Assembly (NCBI GenBank): GCA_913055205.1
Contig: CAJXJN010000006.1
Span: 18,974-82,973, forward strand
Direction: 5' to 3'
From: an uncultured Sulfurovum sp.
Lineage (GTDB): Bacteria > Campylobacterota > Campylobacteria > Campylobacterales > Sulfurovaceae
Length of the DNA stretch: 64,000 nt
Made by a program: the position numbers and the translations under genes
Shown here: positions 20,147-30,341 of the stretch, piece by piece
How the letters are laid out: every line of letters starts with the position of its first letter
How positions within the stretch are numbered: the stretch's first letter is position 1
Notes under the pieces: generated by a model
What the model saw: the letters and a program-made list of their open reading frames with translations, nothing else
Told to the model about the DNA's origin: nothing
Databases searched by the model: none

Positions 20147-20527
20147 ATGATAATTATTGGTCATCCCTGGATCGAAAGTAGTCGTTTTTGTAAAGTTTTT
20201 TCTCAAGAAGAGATTCAAAAGAGTGAAGTGAATGATATTGTATTACTTGAACCTTTGGTAGAAGCCATAGATCTTGCAAAATATTGTCAGAGTAATGATA
20301 TCCCTTATGCTGTAACTGTAAATACACTTAATGAAGCTATTTTCTGTAATGCTTTGGGTGCGAGCTTTATAATCTGTGAAGAGGATGAAGCGTGTGTGAT
20401 TCAGCCTATAGCACAGGAGTATCTTTTTGATACACGTATTTTGGTACTGATACATGATGAGAAAGATATTGTTAAAATAGCGAGATCTGGTATTGATGGG
20501 GTTATTTTTGCAGAGGCAATTTGTTAA
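20147..20527 (+). CDS. Hypothetical protein
   Basis: 126-aa ORF with upstream AAAGGA, co-directional in tight gene string. Confidence 0.65.
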   Translation: MIIIGHPWIESSRFCKVFSQEEIQKSEVNDIVLLEPLVEAIDLAKYCQSNDIPYAVTVNTLNEAIFCNALGASFIICEEDEACVIQPIAQEYLFDTRILVLIHDEKDIVKIARSGIDGVIFAEAIC

Positions 20528-20533
20528 TCATTT

Positions 20534-21217
20534 ATGATCATGAGTGAATTTAGAAAATATAAGATCACTTATGGACTCATCGCTTTAAATCTTATTATTT
20601 ATCTTTTCTCTGCACTCTTGAGTGGAAGCATCATAGATATGAATATGCAAACGCTTGTTGATATGGGTGCACTCTATGGACCAATTACTGTACTTAAGAG
20701 CGAATGGTGGCGACTTTTTACTGCTATGTTCCTCCATGGAAGTATGACGCATCTACTCATGAATATGTTTGCTTTGTATCTCATAGGGCGAGGGGTGGAG
20801 GTCTATTTTGATATCAAATCATATATGGCACTCTATCTTTTTTCAGGTCTCATCGGTGGGTTGGTCTCACTCTATGTACATCCTGTAGGTGTAGGTGTCG
20901 GGGCATCTGGAGCCATATTTGGAATTTTTGGTGCTTTGGCAGGATTTTTCCTTGCACATAGAGACAGAATCTCCGGATATTCCAAAGCATTCATGAAAGA
21001 CTTTGCTGTCATTATTGTCATCAACTTTGTTTTAGGACTTTCTATTGAGTCTATCGATATGAGTGCACATATCGGAGGCTTAATTATTGGATTTATTGGT
21101 GGGTTTGTTATTTCAAAAAATCCAAAATGGGTATGGATCTATAGTATGGCAATGGTATTAATTATATTTGCTATTGGTTCCATACTGCCTAATTTATATG
21201 TACAGACACTTTTTTAA
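20534..21217 (+). CDS. Rhomboid family intramembrane serine protease
   Basis: WWRLFTAMFLHGSMTHLLMNM, GASGAIFG, AHIGG. Confidence 0.95.
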   Translation: MIMSEFRKYKITYGLIALNLIIYLFSALLSGSIIDMNMQTLVDMGALYGPITVLKSEWWRLFTAMFLHGSMTHLLMNMFALYLIGRGVEVYFDIKSYMALYLFSGLIGGLVSLYVHPVGVGVGASGAIFGIFGALAGFFLAHRDRISGYSKAFMKDFAVIIVINFVLGLSIESIDMSAHIGGLIIGFIGGFVISKNPKWVWIYSMAMVLIIFAIGSILPNLYVQTLF

Positions 21218-21734
21218 ATTTTTCTTTATTTCATTTTTTTTGGTAGGGTGTTCGGTTATTTTTCCTTCTGTACCGCAGAGTAAAATTATGCAACTCTCGA
21301 AATTATTACAATCGTTAGATAGAAGTATCCCTTCGAAAGAAGTAGAGTATCTTTCTCGAGATATATTTGATGAAACATCTAAACTTATTAAGGAATTTAA
21401 ACTTACGTCACCACCATGGTTTCATAATATTTTGGTCAATGTAGGAGTAAGAGACCAAGGACTTTGTTACCATTGGAGTGATTCTCTGTATGTACATCTT
21501 TTGGAAAAGAAATACCCTCATTTTGACTTCCATTTAGTGGGAGCAAATATAGGAGAGTATCTTTTTGAGCATAATGTTTTGGTGGTTACTGCTAAAGGGA
21601 GCGGAGTGCTCAATGGTGTACTTATAGACCCTTGGAGAGACTCAGGAGAACTTTACTTCTCCAGAGTTTTTGAAGATAAGAAGTATACTTGGAAGCATAG
21701 GATAGACAGGTGTTTGTGTCAAAATGGAAAATAG
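21198..21734 (+). CDS. Hypothetical lipoprotein
   Basis: MYRHFFKFFFISFFLVGCS lipoprotein signal; overlaps rhomboid 3' end. Confidence 0.75.
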   Translation: MYRHFFKFFFISFFLVGCSVIFPSVPQSKIMQLSKLLQSLDRSIPSKEVEYLSRDIFDETSKLIKEFKLTSPPWFHNILVNVGVRDQGLCYHWSDSLYVHLLEKKYPHFDFHLVGANIGEYLFEHNVLVVTAKGSGVLNGVLIDPWRDSGELYFSRVFEDKKYTWKHRIDRCLCQNGK

Positions 21735-22687
21735 ATCTTATCGATCAACTCCTCATGTTCACTTTTTGCATTAGAGTCAATGGTGATGCCTCCACCACTT
21801 TTGTAAATAAGTTCACCTTTCTCTTCTTCAATGAAACGTATCATCACTCCCGAGCGTAAATCTTTTCCATCAAAGAGACCAAAAACCCCGGTATAAAACC
21901 CTCTATCATAGTCCTCAATACGACTGATAATATTGACTGTACTTCTTTTAGGTGTTCCCGTGATGGAGCCTGCGGGGGTGAGTTTGTCAAGAAGTGTACC
22001 TATTTCATCTCTCCAGTTCTTTTCCAACTTTGCAGTGATCTTGGAGCTGACTTGCAGTAACTCTTTTTTGCCTGCTTTGATCTTCTCTGCATAACGGAAC
22101 TTCTCTACCTTTACTTCAGTCCCAACAATACCAAGGTCATTACGCATGAGATCAACGATCATCACATGTTCTGCCATCTCTTTTGTATTGCTGAGTATAG
22201 TCTCTTTTGCATTGGGAAGATTTGCATCTATAGTACCTTTCATAGGGTAGGTAGCAATAGTGTTGTCTATTATTTCCACAAAACGTTCAGGCGAGAAGCA
22301 GATGAATTTACCTTTAAAATAGAGTTTGAACTTGGCTCTAGCGTAGGTAAATATCTCTTCGAGGTTGAAGTTACTCTCTATGGGAGTTTTGAAAGTGAGG
22401 TTGAGTAGATAGGTATTCCCAGAGCGTATCTCTTCGAGTATCTGATCTAGAGACTTTTCGTACTGAGAAAAATTTACGGGTGATTTGGAAAAAGTAAAAG
22501 CTTTTTCTCTTTTTTTCACAGGGTAATTACGCCAATTTTCCAGCTTATAGAAGATGTCATCATCAAGCTCGTTTAGTGCCTGGACAAAAAGTTTGGTTTT
22601 GTCATAAGAGATGATGAAGAGAAAAGGCTCTCTCTGATGTCCCAAGGTATCCATTTTACTGATACCTTCAGTGAGTGAGAGCCACAT
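21719..22687 (-). CDS. pabB: Aminodeoxychorismate synthase component I
   Basis: Chorismate-binding signatures LTPAGSITGTPKRSTVNII, GFYTGVFG. Confidence 0.9.
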   Translation of the reverse strand: MWLSLTEGISKMDTLGHQREPFLFIISYDKTKLFVQALNELDDDIFYKLENWRNYPVKKREKAFTFSKSPVNFSQYEKSLDQILEEIRSGNTYLLNLTFKTPIESNFNLEEIFTYARAKFKLYFKGKFICFSPERFVEIIDNTIATYPMKGTIDANLPNAKETILSNTKEMAEHVMIVDLMRNDLGIVGTEVKVEKFRYAEKIKAGKKELLQVSSKITAKLEKNWRDEIGTLLDKLTPAGSITGTPKRSTVNIISRIEDYDRGFYTGVFGLFDGKDLRSGVMIRFIEEEKGELIYKSGGGITIDSNAKSEHEELIDKIYFPF

Positions 22688-22760
22688 TTAAAAACGCCTT
22701 TGTGGTTTTTTAGTGAATAGTGGCAGTATGCTTTCTTTTGGAAAGCTTTTATCTCTTTTT

Positions 22761-22788
22761 TGAACTCTAAACGCTGAACGCTGAACGC
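22761..22788. repeat. Heptanucleotide tandem array
   Basis: TGAACTC TAAACGC TGAACGC TGAACGC. Confidence 0.85.
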
Positions 22789-22792
22789 TCAT

Positions 22793-23668
22793 TTAGCTAT
22801 CCAAAAGAAGAAGTTTTAAGATAGCCATACGTATAAAGACACCATTTTTGACCTGTTCCAAGACTTTACAACGAGGGTCTTCCAACATCTTATCTGAGAT
22901 GTCTATATTTCTCATTACCGGTCCCGGGTGAAGTACCAAGATGTCTCTGTCTCCTAAACGCTCTTTATCTATACAGTAATGTTTTGCATACTCATCATAG
23001 TCATCAAACAGTGGTGAAGCATGACGCTCGAGTTGTGCTCTAAGAGACATGATGACATCCACTTTGTCTATGATATCTTCCAACTTCTCATACTGTGGCA
23101 GGTCACTTTCAGGCATAAATGGTTTAGGTGCTACAAGTACCACATTCATTCCCATACGTGTCAGTAGACGTATGCCGGAACTGGCCACACGTGAACTTAC
23201 GATGTCACCTACGATGGCGATGGTCTTACCCTTTACCTCTCCAAAGTGTTCTACCATTGTAAAGAGATCAAGCAGTGCCTGGGTGGGGTGTGCATAGTTC
23301 CCTGCACCTGCATTGATGACAGAGGTCATTTCCATATCTGCAAGTAGTCTGGGAGTTTCATTTTCTGAGTGACGAATGATGACTCCATCAGGCTCCATAG
23401 CACAAAGGTTTGCAAAGGTGTCTTCCAGACTTTCTCCTTTTTTTGTAGAAGAACGGGAAGGATCAAGATGCACCACTGCCGCCCCCAGTCGTTTAGCTGC
23501 GACCTCAAAAGAGCTACGTGTACGTGTAGAGGCTTCAAAGAAAAGGGTAATGAGAAGTTTATCTCTCAGAAGTTTTGGCGGGCGTTGTGCTTTGAAGGTT
23601 TTAGCATCATGTAAAAGCTGTGCTATCTGCTCGTCTGAAAAGTTGTTTGTATCTACCAGGTGTTGCAT
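22793..23668 (-). CDS. pyrB: Aspartate carbamoyltransferase catalytic subunit
   Basis: FFEASTRTRSSFE, HPTQALLD, HPGPVMRN. Confidence 0.97.
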   Translation of the reverse strand: MQHLVDTNNFSDEQIAQLLHDAKTFKAQRPPKLLRDKLLITLFFEASTRTRSSFEVAAKRLGAAVVHLDPSRSSTKKGESLEDTFANLCAMEPDGVIIRHSENETPRLLADMEMTSVINAGAGNYAHPTQALLDLFTMVEHFGEVKGKTIAIVGDIVSSRVASSGIRLLTRMGMNVVLVAPKPFMPESDLPQYEKLEDIIDKVDVIMSLRAQLERHASPLFDDYDEYAKHYCIDKERLGDRDILVLHPGPVMRNIDISDKMLEDPRCKVLEQVKNGVFIRMAILKLLLLDS

Positions 23669-23749
23669 GGGTATCCTTAGTGGGTTCGGATTAATAATTA
23701 TGTGATTATAGCTAATGGATGGTAAAAGTGTTCAGTTGTTGTTTATTAT

Positions 23750-23900
23750 GTAGGGGCAGTATCCCCGTGTCTGCCCGTGGTTTCAGGATTTGTTTCGGAT
23801 GCATGGTTTATTATGGATGAAACAAAATTTGGTGATTTGGTTTTTTTGAATTGTCAAATTTGGTTGAGTACCCGTGGGTCAACACAGGGGTGGCCACTAC
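23750..23900. repeat. Pair of inverted REP-like hairpins (GTAGGGGCAG family)
   Basis: Arm 1 GTAGGGGCAGTATCCCCGTGTCTGCCC (23750-23776); arm 2 GGGTCAACACAGGGGTGGCCACTAC (23876-23900). Confidence 0.75.
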
Positions 23901-23952
23901 AGAAGTTTATTTTGTTAGGTCTTTCTTAGATTGTGAAAGAATGAGAGTGGAA

Positions 23953-24591
23953 CTAGTAGGATCGGATAAACTGATCCAACCCATCCCCGACACTCCACCA
24001 CTCAGGAAAAACTGCATCATAAAAAGGCTTAGTAACTTTCTCAAAGTCCTCTTTATCTTCAAACAAATTTATACACCAGTCAAAAGGTACATCAAATGTT
24101 CTCAAAGCCAAGATAGAAAGTAACGTGTCATTAATGCAACCCAACCTGCTTGGTGTAACTAAAAGGGTTTTAGCTTCCAGTTCTTTGATGAGGTTTATCA
24201 TCATGTACTCTTTGGTGATGGGGACCATCAGTCCTCCTGCACCCTCTATGAGTAGAATGTCACATAGTTTTGAGAGTTCTTGATGTTTTTCTATGATGTG
24301 TTGAAGGTTTATATCATGCTCAGCATCTGCACAAAAAGGTGCAGCAGGAAGAGGGAAAGTATAGGCTGTAATGTCCTGTGGTGTAAGGTCTTTAAAATTC
24401 CTGTTTACCTTTTGGCAAACTTTTAGGAGTATATTAGCATCAGGTGGTGTATCGATAACGCCTGTTTCTATGGGTTTAAAGACACCTACAGCCAAACCCT
24501 TGGAAGCAAAAGCCTCTATGAGCTTGAGAGTAGTGTGTGTTTTGCCTACATTGGTGCCGGTAGCGGTGATGAAAAGTGACTGCACTTGCAT
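23953..24591 (-). CDS. bioD: Dethiobiotin synthase
   Basis: FITATGTNVGKTHTTLKL, FKPIETG, EGAGGLMVPI. Confidence 0.95.
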   Translation of the reverse strand: MQVQSLFITATGTNVGKTHTTLKLIEAFASKGLAVGVFKPIETGVIDTPPDANILLKVCQKVNRNFKDLTPQDITAYTFPLPAAPFCADAEHDINLQHIIEKHQELSKLCDILLIEGAGGLMVPITKEYMMINLIKELEAKTLLVTPSRLGCINDTLLSILALRTFDVPFDWCINLFEDKEDFEKVTKPFYDAVFPEWWSVGDGLDQFIRSY

Positions 24592-24658
24592 TTCTCCAAA
24601 AATTTTGTATAATAGTATATATAAATTAAAAATATATGAATTAGGATTTTAACATAAT

Positions 24659-24958
24659 ATGCCAAAGTTTGAAGAAGAGTTAGATGTAAAGTTAGAGATA
24701 CAAGAGCCACAGATGTTTAGAGTGCTTTTGCACAATGATGATTATACAAGTATGGATTTTGTAGTGGAAGTATTGACGGGTATCTTTCATAAGACAGCGG
24801 AAGAAGCAGTACAGATCATGCTTCAGATCCATGAGAAAGAGAGAGCTGTGTGCGGAGTATATAGCTTTGAGATCGCTCAGACTAAAGCAGAACAGGTAAA
24901 ACAGCTTGCGAAGCAAAATGAATTTCCATTATTGGCGACCATAGAAGAAGATGCGTAA
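24659..24958 (+). CDS. clpS: ATP-dependent Clp protease adaptor
   Basis: VLLHNDDYTSMDFVVEVL, IHEKERAVCGVYSFEIAQTK. Confidence 0.96.
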   Translation: MPKFEEELDVKLEIQEPQMFRVLLHNDDYTSMDFVVEVLTGIFHKTAEEAVQIMLQIHEKERAVCGVYSFEIAQTKAEQVKQLAKQNEFPLLATIEEDA

Positions 24959-24970
24959 AAGGATATATAG

Positions 24971-27160
24971 ATGATAAGTGTAGCATTAAATGATGTATTT
25001 AAAAATGCAGTAATGTATGCCAAAGAGAATAGACATGAGTACTTGACAGTTGAACATGTTTTTCTTTCTATTGTAAGAAGTGAAGCGGGGGTTGAGATAC
25101 TCTCTGCGCTTGATGCGAACCTTGAAATGTTGGAAGAAGGGATCGTGGAGCATATTCATAAGACGATACCTTCTCTTAAAGAGGCAGTAGAACCTTTTGA
25201 AACAGTAGCACTCTCCCGTGCGATCAATGATATGATGACACATATTCATAGTGCAGGACGTACGGAGGCCAGCATAGGAGATATGATAGCAGCGATCTTT
25301 ATGCAGGAGCACTCTTATGCTGTGTACCTGATGAAAAAAGAAGGTATTGCCAGAGTGGATATACTTGAAGTGATCTCTCACAGCAATGTGACGAAAGAGG
25401 GAATACAAAAAGAGAGACAGAAAGAAGAGACGCTGCTTGACCAGTTCACGATGGAGCTTGTTTCGCTGGCTAAAACAGGGAAAATAGACCCTGTAGTAGG
25501 ACGTGTAGATGAGATAGAACGTGTGATGCAGACACTTTGCCGCCGTAAGAAGAACAACCCGTTGCTCGTAGGTGAACCAGGTGTGGGGAAAACAGCCATC
25601 GCGGAAGGCCTGGCATTGAAGATCTCCGAGGGAGATGTACCGGAAGTACTGAAAAAGTCTAAAGTTTTTGCGTTAGATATGGGTGCTTTAGTAGCAGGAA
25701 CGAAGTATAGAGGTGACTTTGAGAAACGTCTCAAAGGTATTATCTCTGAACTGAGTGCCATGGATGATGCTATTTTATTCATCGATGAGATACACACTAT
25801 GGTAGGTGCAGGTGCAACAAGCGGGGGAAGCATGGATGCTTCCAACCTGTTGAAACCTGCATTGGCCCGTGGTGACTTGAAATGTATCGGTGCGACAACT
25901 TACGCAGAGTATAGAAACTTTTTTGATAAAGATAAGGCATTAAGCCGTAGGTTTGCCAAAATAGATGTGGAAGAACCGAGTAAAGAAGATACGATGACTA
26001 TACTGCAAGGTATAAAACACAAGTATGAGACGTATCACAATATTAAGTTTACGGATGCATCACTCCAGTCTGCGATAGACCTCTCTGTGAAGTACTTGCA
26101 TGATAGATTTTTACCGGATAAAGCAATGGATATCATTGATGAAGTGGGGGCACATTTTATGCTTAGAGGGATAGAAGGTGTGACCGTAAAACCTAAAGAT
26201 ATTGAAGAGAGTGTGGCGAAGATCATGAAACTTCCTTCAACGGTCATAGGGACGGATGATACCAAAAAGCTTAAAACACTGGAAAAAGACCTGCAGGCAC
26301 ATATCATCGGACAGGATGAGGCGATCAAGGCGTTGTCGACTGCTATCAAACGTTCGTATGCCGGGCTAAACGCACCTGACAGACCTATAGGGTCATTTCT
26401 TTTCGTGGGGCCGACAGGTGTAGGGAAAACAGCACTTGCGACGCAATTGGCAGAGACGATGCATGTGCATTTTGAGCGTATTGATATGAGTGAATATATG
26501 GAAGCACATACCATCAGCCGTCTGGTCGGTGCACCACCGGGGTATGTAGGGTATGAGCAGGGAGGACTGCTTACAGAGATGATAAAAAAACATCCTCATA
26601 CTGTACTGCTTCTTGATGAGATAGAAAAAGCACATCCTGATATTATGAACATCCTGCTCCAGGTAATGGATGGAGCGAAATTGACAGATAACAATGGTGT
26701 GGTCAGTGACTTTAAAAATGTTATTCTCATCATGACCTCCAATATAGGTACAAAAGAGGCAAATGTCATGGGCTTCAATAAAGATAACTCAATGAAAACA
26801 GATAAAGCACTCAAAGCTTTTTTCAGTCCGGAATTTAGAAACCGTTTGAATGCTACCATAGAGTTCAATACACTCGATTTGGATGCACTTGTGACCATTG
26901 TAGATAGAGAATTAGACAAACTGAATGTTTTACTCAAGTCTAAAAAAGTGAAGGTGAAACTCAGTAAAAAAGCAAAAGAGTACTTAGCAAATGAAGGGTA
27001 TGATGAACGTTACGGAGCAAGGCATATTGTCCGTGTGATAGATGAAAAGATTAAAGAAGCTCTTACAGATGAAATTCTTTTCGGGAAACTAAAAAAAGGC
27101 GGCTTTGTAAAAGTGGGTTATAAAAATGAAAAATTAGATTTCTCATTTGAAGGAAAATAA
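24971..27160 (+). CDS. clpA: ATP-dependent Clp protease ATP-binding subunit ClpA
   Basis: Two AAA modules (GEPGVGKTAI, GPTGVGKTAL), Clp N domain. Confidence 0.97.
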   Translation: MISVALNDVFKNAVMYAKENRHEYLTVEHVFLSIVRSEAGVEILSALDANLEMLEEGIVEHIHKTIPSLKEAVEPFETVALSRAINDMMTHIHSAGRTEASIGDMIAAIFMQEHSYAVYLMKKEGIARVDILEVISHSNVTKEGIQKERQKEETLLDQFTMELVSLAKTGKIDPVVGRVDEIERVMQTLCRRKKNNPLLVGEPGVGKTAIAEGLALKISEGDVPEVLKKSKVFALDMGALVAGTKYRGDFEKRLKGIISELSAMDDAILFIDEIHTMVGAGATSGGSMDASNLLKPALARGDLKCIGATTYAEYRNFFDKDKALSRRFAKIDVEEPSKEDTMTILQGIKHKYETYHNIKFTDASLQSAIDLSVKYLHDRFLPDKAMDIIDEVGAHFMLRGIEGVTVKPKDIEESVAKIMKLPSTVIGTDDTKKLKTLEKDLQAHIIGQDEAIKALSTAIKRSYAGLNAPDRPIGSFLFVGPTGVGKTALATQLAETMHVHFERIDMSEYMEAHTISRLVGAPPGYVGYEQGGLLTEMIKKHPHTVLLLDEIEKAHPDIMNILLQVMDGAKLTDNNGVVSDFKNVILIMTSNIGTKEANVMGFNKDNSMKTDKALKAFFSPEFRNRLNATIEFNTLDLDALVTIVDRELDKLNVLLKSKKVKVKLSKKAKEYLANEGYDERYGARHIVRVIDEKIKEALTDEILFGKLKKGGFVKVGYKNEKLDFSFEGK

Positions 27161-27913
27161 TTGGCTTCTATGTTTGATGAGGAAGAGTATTTTATTCCTC
27201 CCCTGAGTAATTACTCTTATACTTTTCCTGATCCGCGTAATGCTTCGGATGAAGGACTTTTGGCATATGGAGGTGATCTATGCTCCTCAAGACTGCTTAC
27301 TGCTTACCGTAAAGGTATTTTCCCATGGTATAGTCCCGGTGATCCCATACTCTGGTGGTCACCCAACCCACGGCTCCTGCTCTACCCCGATAAATTTCAT
27401 CTGCGTAAATCCTTTCGCAGGGTATTACGCAGTGGTAAGTTCACAGTGACATTTGACAGGGAATTTTCAAATGTTATTAAACATTGTGCAACGGTCCCGC
27501 GAGAAGGACAGGAGAGTACATGGATCGTAGAAGAGATGCAGGAAGCATTTATACGGCTCCATGAAGAGGGGTTTGCCCATAGTGTTGAAGTCTATAAAGA
27601 AGGAAAACTTGTAGGTGGACTTTATGGTATTGCTATGGGTAAAGCTTTTTTTGGAGAATCGATGTTCTCTTTGGTGTCAGATGCCTCGAAAGTAGCTTTT
27701 AAAGCACTCAGTGATGTTTTAGGCGATAGAGGCTATGATTTTATAGATTGTCAGATGAAAACAGACCACATGATAGGGTTAGGTGCGCAAGTCGTCCAGA
27801 GAGATACGTTCCTGGATGAACTGGAAGTTGCCCTGCAGAAGCCAAGTGATCTGGGACAATGGCATCATTTTACGTGGATATATCCATTAGAAGGAAAAAT
27901 AGATGGTAAATAG
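27161..27913 (+). CDS. aat: Leucyl/phenylalanyl-tRNA-protein transferase
   Basis: AYRKGIFPWYSPGDPILWWSPNPR, FGESMFS; TTG start. Confidence 0.96.
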   Translation: MASMFDEEEYFIPPLSNYSYTFPDPRNASDEGLLAYGGDLCSSRLLTAYRKGIFPWYSPGDPILWWSPNPRLLLYPDKFHLRKSFRRVLRSGKFTVTFDREFSNVIKHCATVPREGQESTWIVEEMQEAFIRLHEEGFAHSVEVYKEGKLVGGLYGIAMGKAFFGESMFSLVSDASKVAFKALSDVLGDRGYDFIDCQMKTDHMIGLGAQVVQRDTFLDELEVALQKPSDLGQWHHFTWIYPLEGKIDGK

Positions 27914-28898
27914 AGATATAGGATTCTCTTTATGGTTGGATTTTGTGGAGAGAGATTATCTTCAAAATGAGTTCTCAAAATTGATTGAAAATGGTATTAT
28001 TAATGGAGCAACAAGCAATCCGGCTATCTTTGCTTCAGCAATTACCACTTCACCTGCATATAAAAGTCAGTTGGAAAACTTAGCAGAGAAGAGTGCAAAA
28101 GAGAAATACGAGGCATTGGCTATCGATGATATACGTACAGCTGCGCAAGCTTTAAGAGCCTCTTATGATGAAGGGAATGATGGGTATATCTCTATAGAAG
28201 TTGATCCTTTTCTCTCAAATGACACACAAGGTACCATAGCAGAGGGGAAAAGACTATTTAGCGCTATAGGTGAACCAAATGTGATGGTGAAAGTACCAGC
28301 AACAAATGCCGGATATGAAGCGATGACAGCACTTTTATCTGAAGGTATCTCTGTCAATGCAACACTTGTCTTCTCTCCTGAACAAGCAAAACGCTGCTTT
28401 AAAGCAATGAAAACAGGCATAGATAATTTTGAACAAGATAGTAGAGGCAAGGTAGATGCGGTTATCTCTGTTTTTGTAAGCCGTTTTGACAGACTGCTTG
28501 ATGCTGACTTGGCACAAGAGGGTATAGATGTATCTAGAACAGGTATTTACAATGCTGCCAAGATATACAATCTGATCAAAAAAAACCATACACCGAATAT
28601 ACGTACACTTTTTGCCAGTACAGGTGTAAAAGGGGATGATCTTTTAGCTGATCATTATATAAGAGAACTTTTAGCAGAACATTCAGTCAATACTGCACCA
28701 CTGACAACAATAGAAGCATATATAGAAAAGAAAGAGACAGCACCTAAATTACCTATAGAAGAAGATATTATCAATGGGTATTTTACAAAATTAGCTGATA
28801 GTGGATTTGATATGGATGAAGTCTATGATTCTTTGTTAAAAGATGGATTGGAAGCATTTGAAAAAGCATTTCAAGAGATGTTGGAAAGTATTAAATAA
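27903..28898 (+). CDS. tal: Transaldolase
   Basis: GATSNPAIF, VMVKVPAT, SVFVSRFDR. Confidence 0.94.
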   Translation: MVNRDIGFSLWLDFVERDYLQNEFSKLIENGIINGATSNPAIFASAITTSPAYKSQLENLAEKSAKEKYEALAIDDIRTAAQALRASYDEGNDGYISIEVDPFLSNDTQGTIAEGKRLFSAIGEPNVMVKVPATNAGYEAMTALLSEGISVNATLVFSPEQAKRCFKAMKTGIDNFEQDSRGKVDAVISVFVSRFDRLLDADLAQEGIDVSRTGIYNAAKIYNLIKKNHTPNIRTLFASTGVKGDDLLADHYIRELLAEHSVNTAPLTTIEAYIEKKETAPKLPIEEDIINGYFTKLADSGFDMDEVYDSLLKDGLEAFEKAFQEMLESIK

Positions 28899-28920
28899 AA
28901 CGTATCAGAGAGGAAGTATC

Positions 28921-30060
28921 ATGGAAGAGAAACTTAAACTTTATCTAAGAACTATGATCAGCAATCAGGGGAGTGACCTTCACCTTAAATCAGGTTCTCA
29001 TGTAAGAGTACGTATTCAGGGTGTTTTGAAGGTACTGGGGAAAGATACGTTGAGTGCCGAGATGGTAGACAGACTTGTTCGTGAGATCACTACCAAAGAC
29101 CAGTATGAAAAACTCATCAATGATCGTACTCTGGATTTCAGTTATGTATTAGATGATGAAAATCGATTTCGTGTAAATTTCTTTTTCCAAATGGATGGTT
29201 TAAGTGCAGTTTTTCGTATAATTCCTGTAAAAATTTCCACACTTGATGAACTGAAACTCCCGGAAGTAATTAAAAGCTTTACAGAGATACAGCGGGGGCT
29301 TGTTCTTATTACAGGTGTGACCGGTTCCGGTAAATCTACCACATTGGCAGCGATGCTTGAGAAAATAAACATAGAGCAGAAAAAACATATAATTACGATA
29401 GAAGATCCGATCGAATTTGTACATAAAGATAGAGGATGCTTGATCAATCAGAGAAGTATAGGACAAGATACACACTCCTTTTCAGATGCACTTAGAGCAG
29501 CTTTGCGTGAGGATCCCGACATAATTGTGGTGGGGGAGATGAGGGATTTGGAGACGATTGATATTGCACTTCATGCAGCGAATACCGGTCACCTTGTATT
29601 TTCAACTCTGCATACATTGGATGCAAAAGAGACGATTGACAGGATCGTTGGTATGTTTGGGAATGAGGAACAAAACCGTATTCGTATGTCCCTGGCTTCT
29701 GTACTTGAAGGGGTTATATCGCAAAGACTTATCCCTACTAAAAGGGGCGGAAGGGTTGCCGGGATAGAAGTACTTAAAAAGATAGCAAGAATAGAACATC
29801 TTATAGCAGAGAAGCGTGATGCAGAAATCCCTGATGCGCTTTTTGAAGGTAAAGAGATCTATGGGACACAAACATTTGACCAATCACTTCTGGATATTTT
29901 ACGCAGAGGTGAGATTACAGAGAAGGTAGCATTGGAATATGCAACAAATCCGGCAGATATGAAACTCAAAATACAAGGTATCGGAAAAGGTGCCATCATT
30001 AATGAAAATATAGATAATAAAATAGTAGAGGTCTTTGATTTTAAGGATGAGGAGAGTTAA
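28921..30060 (+). CDS. pilT: PilT-like twitching/secretion ATPase
   Basis: GVTGSGKSTTLAAM, EDPIEFVH, AALREDPDIIVVGEMRD, STLHTLDAKETIDRI. Confidence 0.93.
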   Translation: MEEKLKLYLRTMISNQGSDLHLKSGSHVRVRIQGVLKVLGKDTLSAEMVDRLVREITTKDQYEKLINDRTLDFSYVLDDENRFRVNFFFQMDGLSAVFRIIPVKISTLDELKLPEVIKSFTEIQRGLVLITGVTGSGKSTTLAAMLEKINIEQKKHIITIEDPIEFVHKDRGCLINQRSIGQDTHSFSDALRAALREDPDIIVVGEMRDLETIDIALHAANTGHLVFSTLHTLDAKETIDRIVGMFGNEEQNRIRMSLASVLEGVISQRLIPTKRGGRVAGIEVLKKIARIEHLIAEKRDAEIPDALFEGKEIYGTQTFDQSLLDILRRGEITEKVALEYATNPADMKLKIQGIGKGAIINENIDNKIVEVFDFKDEES

Positions 30061-30265
30061 GTAAACGTGAACAGTTTCACGTTTATAACGACGAAACCGG
30101 AATGGTCGGAACGTAGTGCAGCCATGAAGGCGGGAGAGTTAAGTAAACGTGAACAGTTTCACGTTTATAACGACGAAACCGGAATGGTCGGAACGTAGTG
30201 CAGCCATGAAGGCGGGAGAGTTAAGTAAACGTGAACAGTTTCACGTTTATAACGACGAAACCGGA
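30052..30265. repeat. 82-bp tandem repeat, about 2.6 copies, hairpin in each copy
   Basis: GAGAGTTAAGTAAACGTGAACAGTTTCACGTTTATAACGACGAAACCGGA... restarts at 30052, 30134, 30216; each has AAACGTGAA-CAGT-TTCACGTTT. Confidence 0.97.
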
Positions 30266-30341
30266 CTTAGCTCTATAGAAAAGCATAAATTAAACTTTTT
30301 TCGATATAATCCGTCTCTATTTTAAATTTAAGGAAACAAAT

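Noticed and set aside
23851-24123. 90-aa ORF on + strand
   Set aside because: Begins in a REP arm and runs antisense through bioD
24659-27913. clpS-clpA-aat cluster as a novel system
   Set aside because: Known N-end-rule degradation module; functionally coherent but expected
30052-30265. Possible CRISPR array
   Set aside because: Units are contiguous 82-bp tandem copies with no unique spacers and no cas genes nearby
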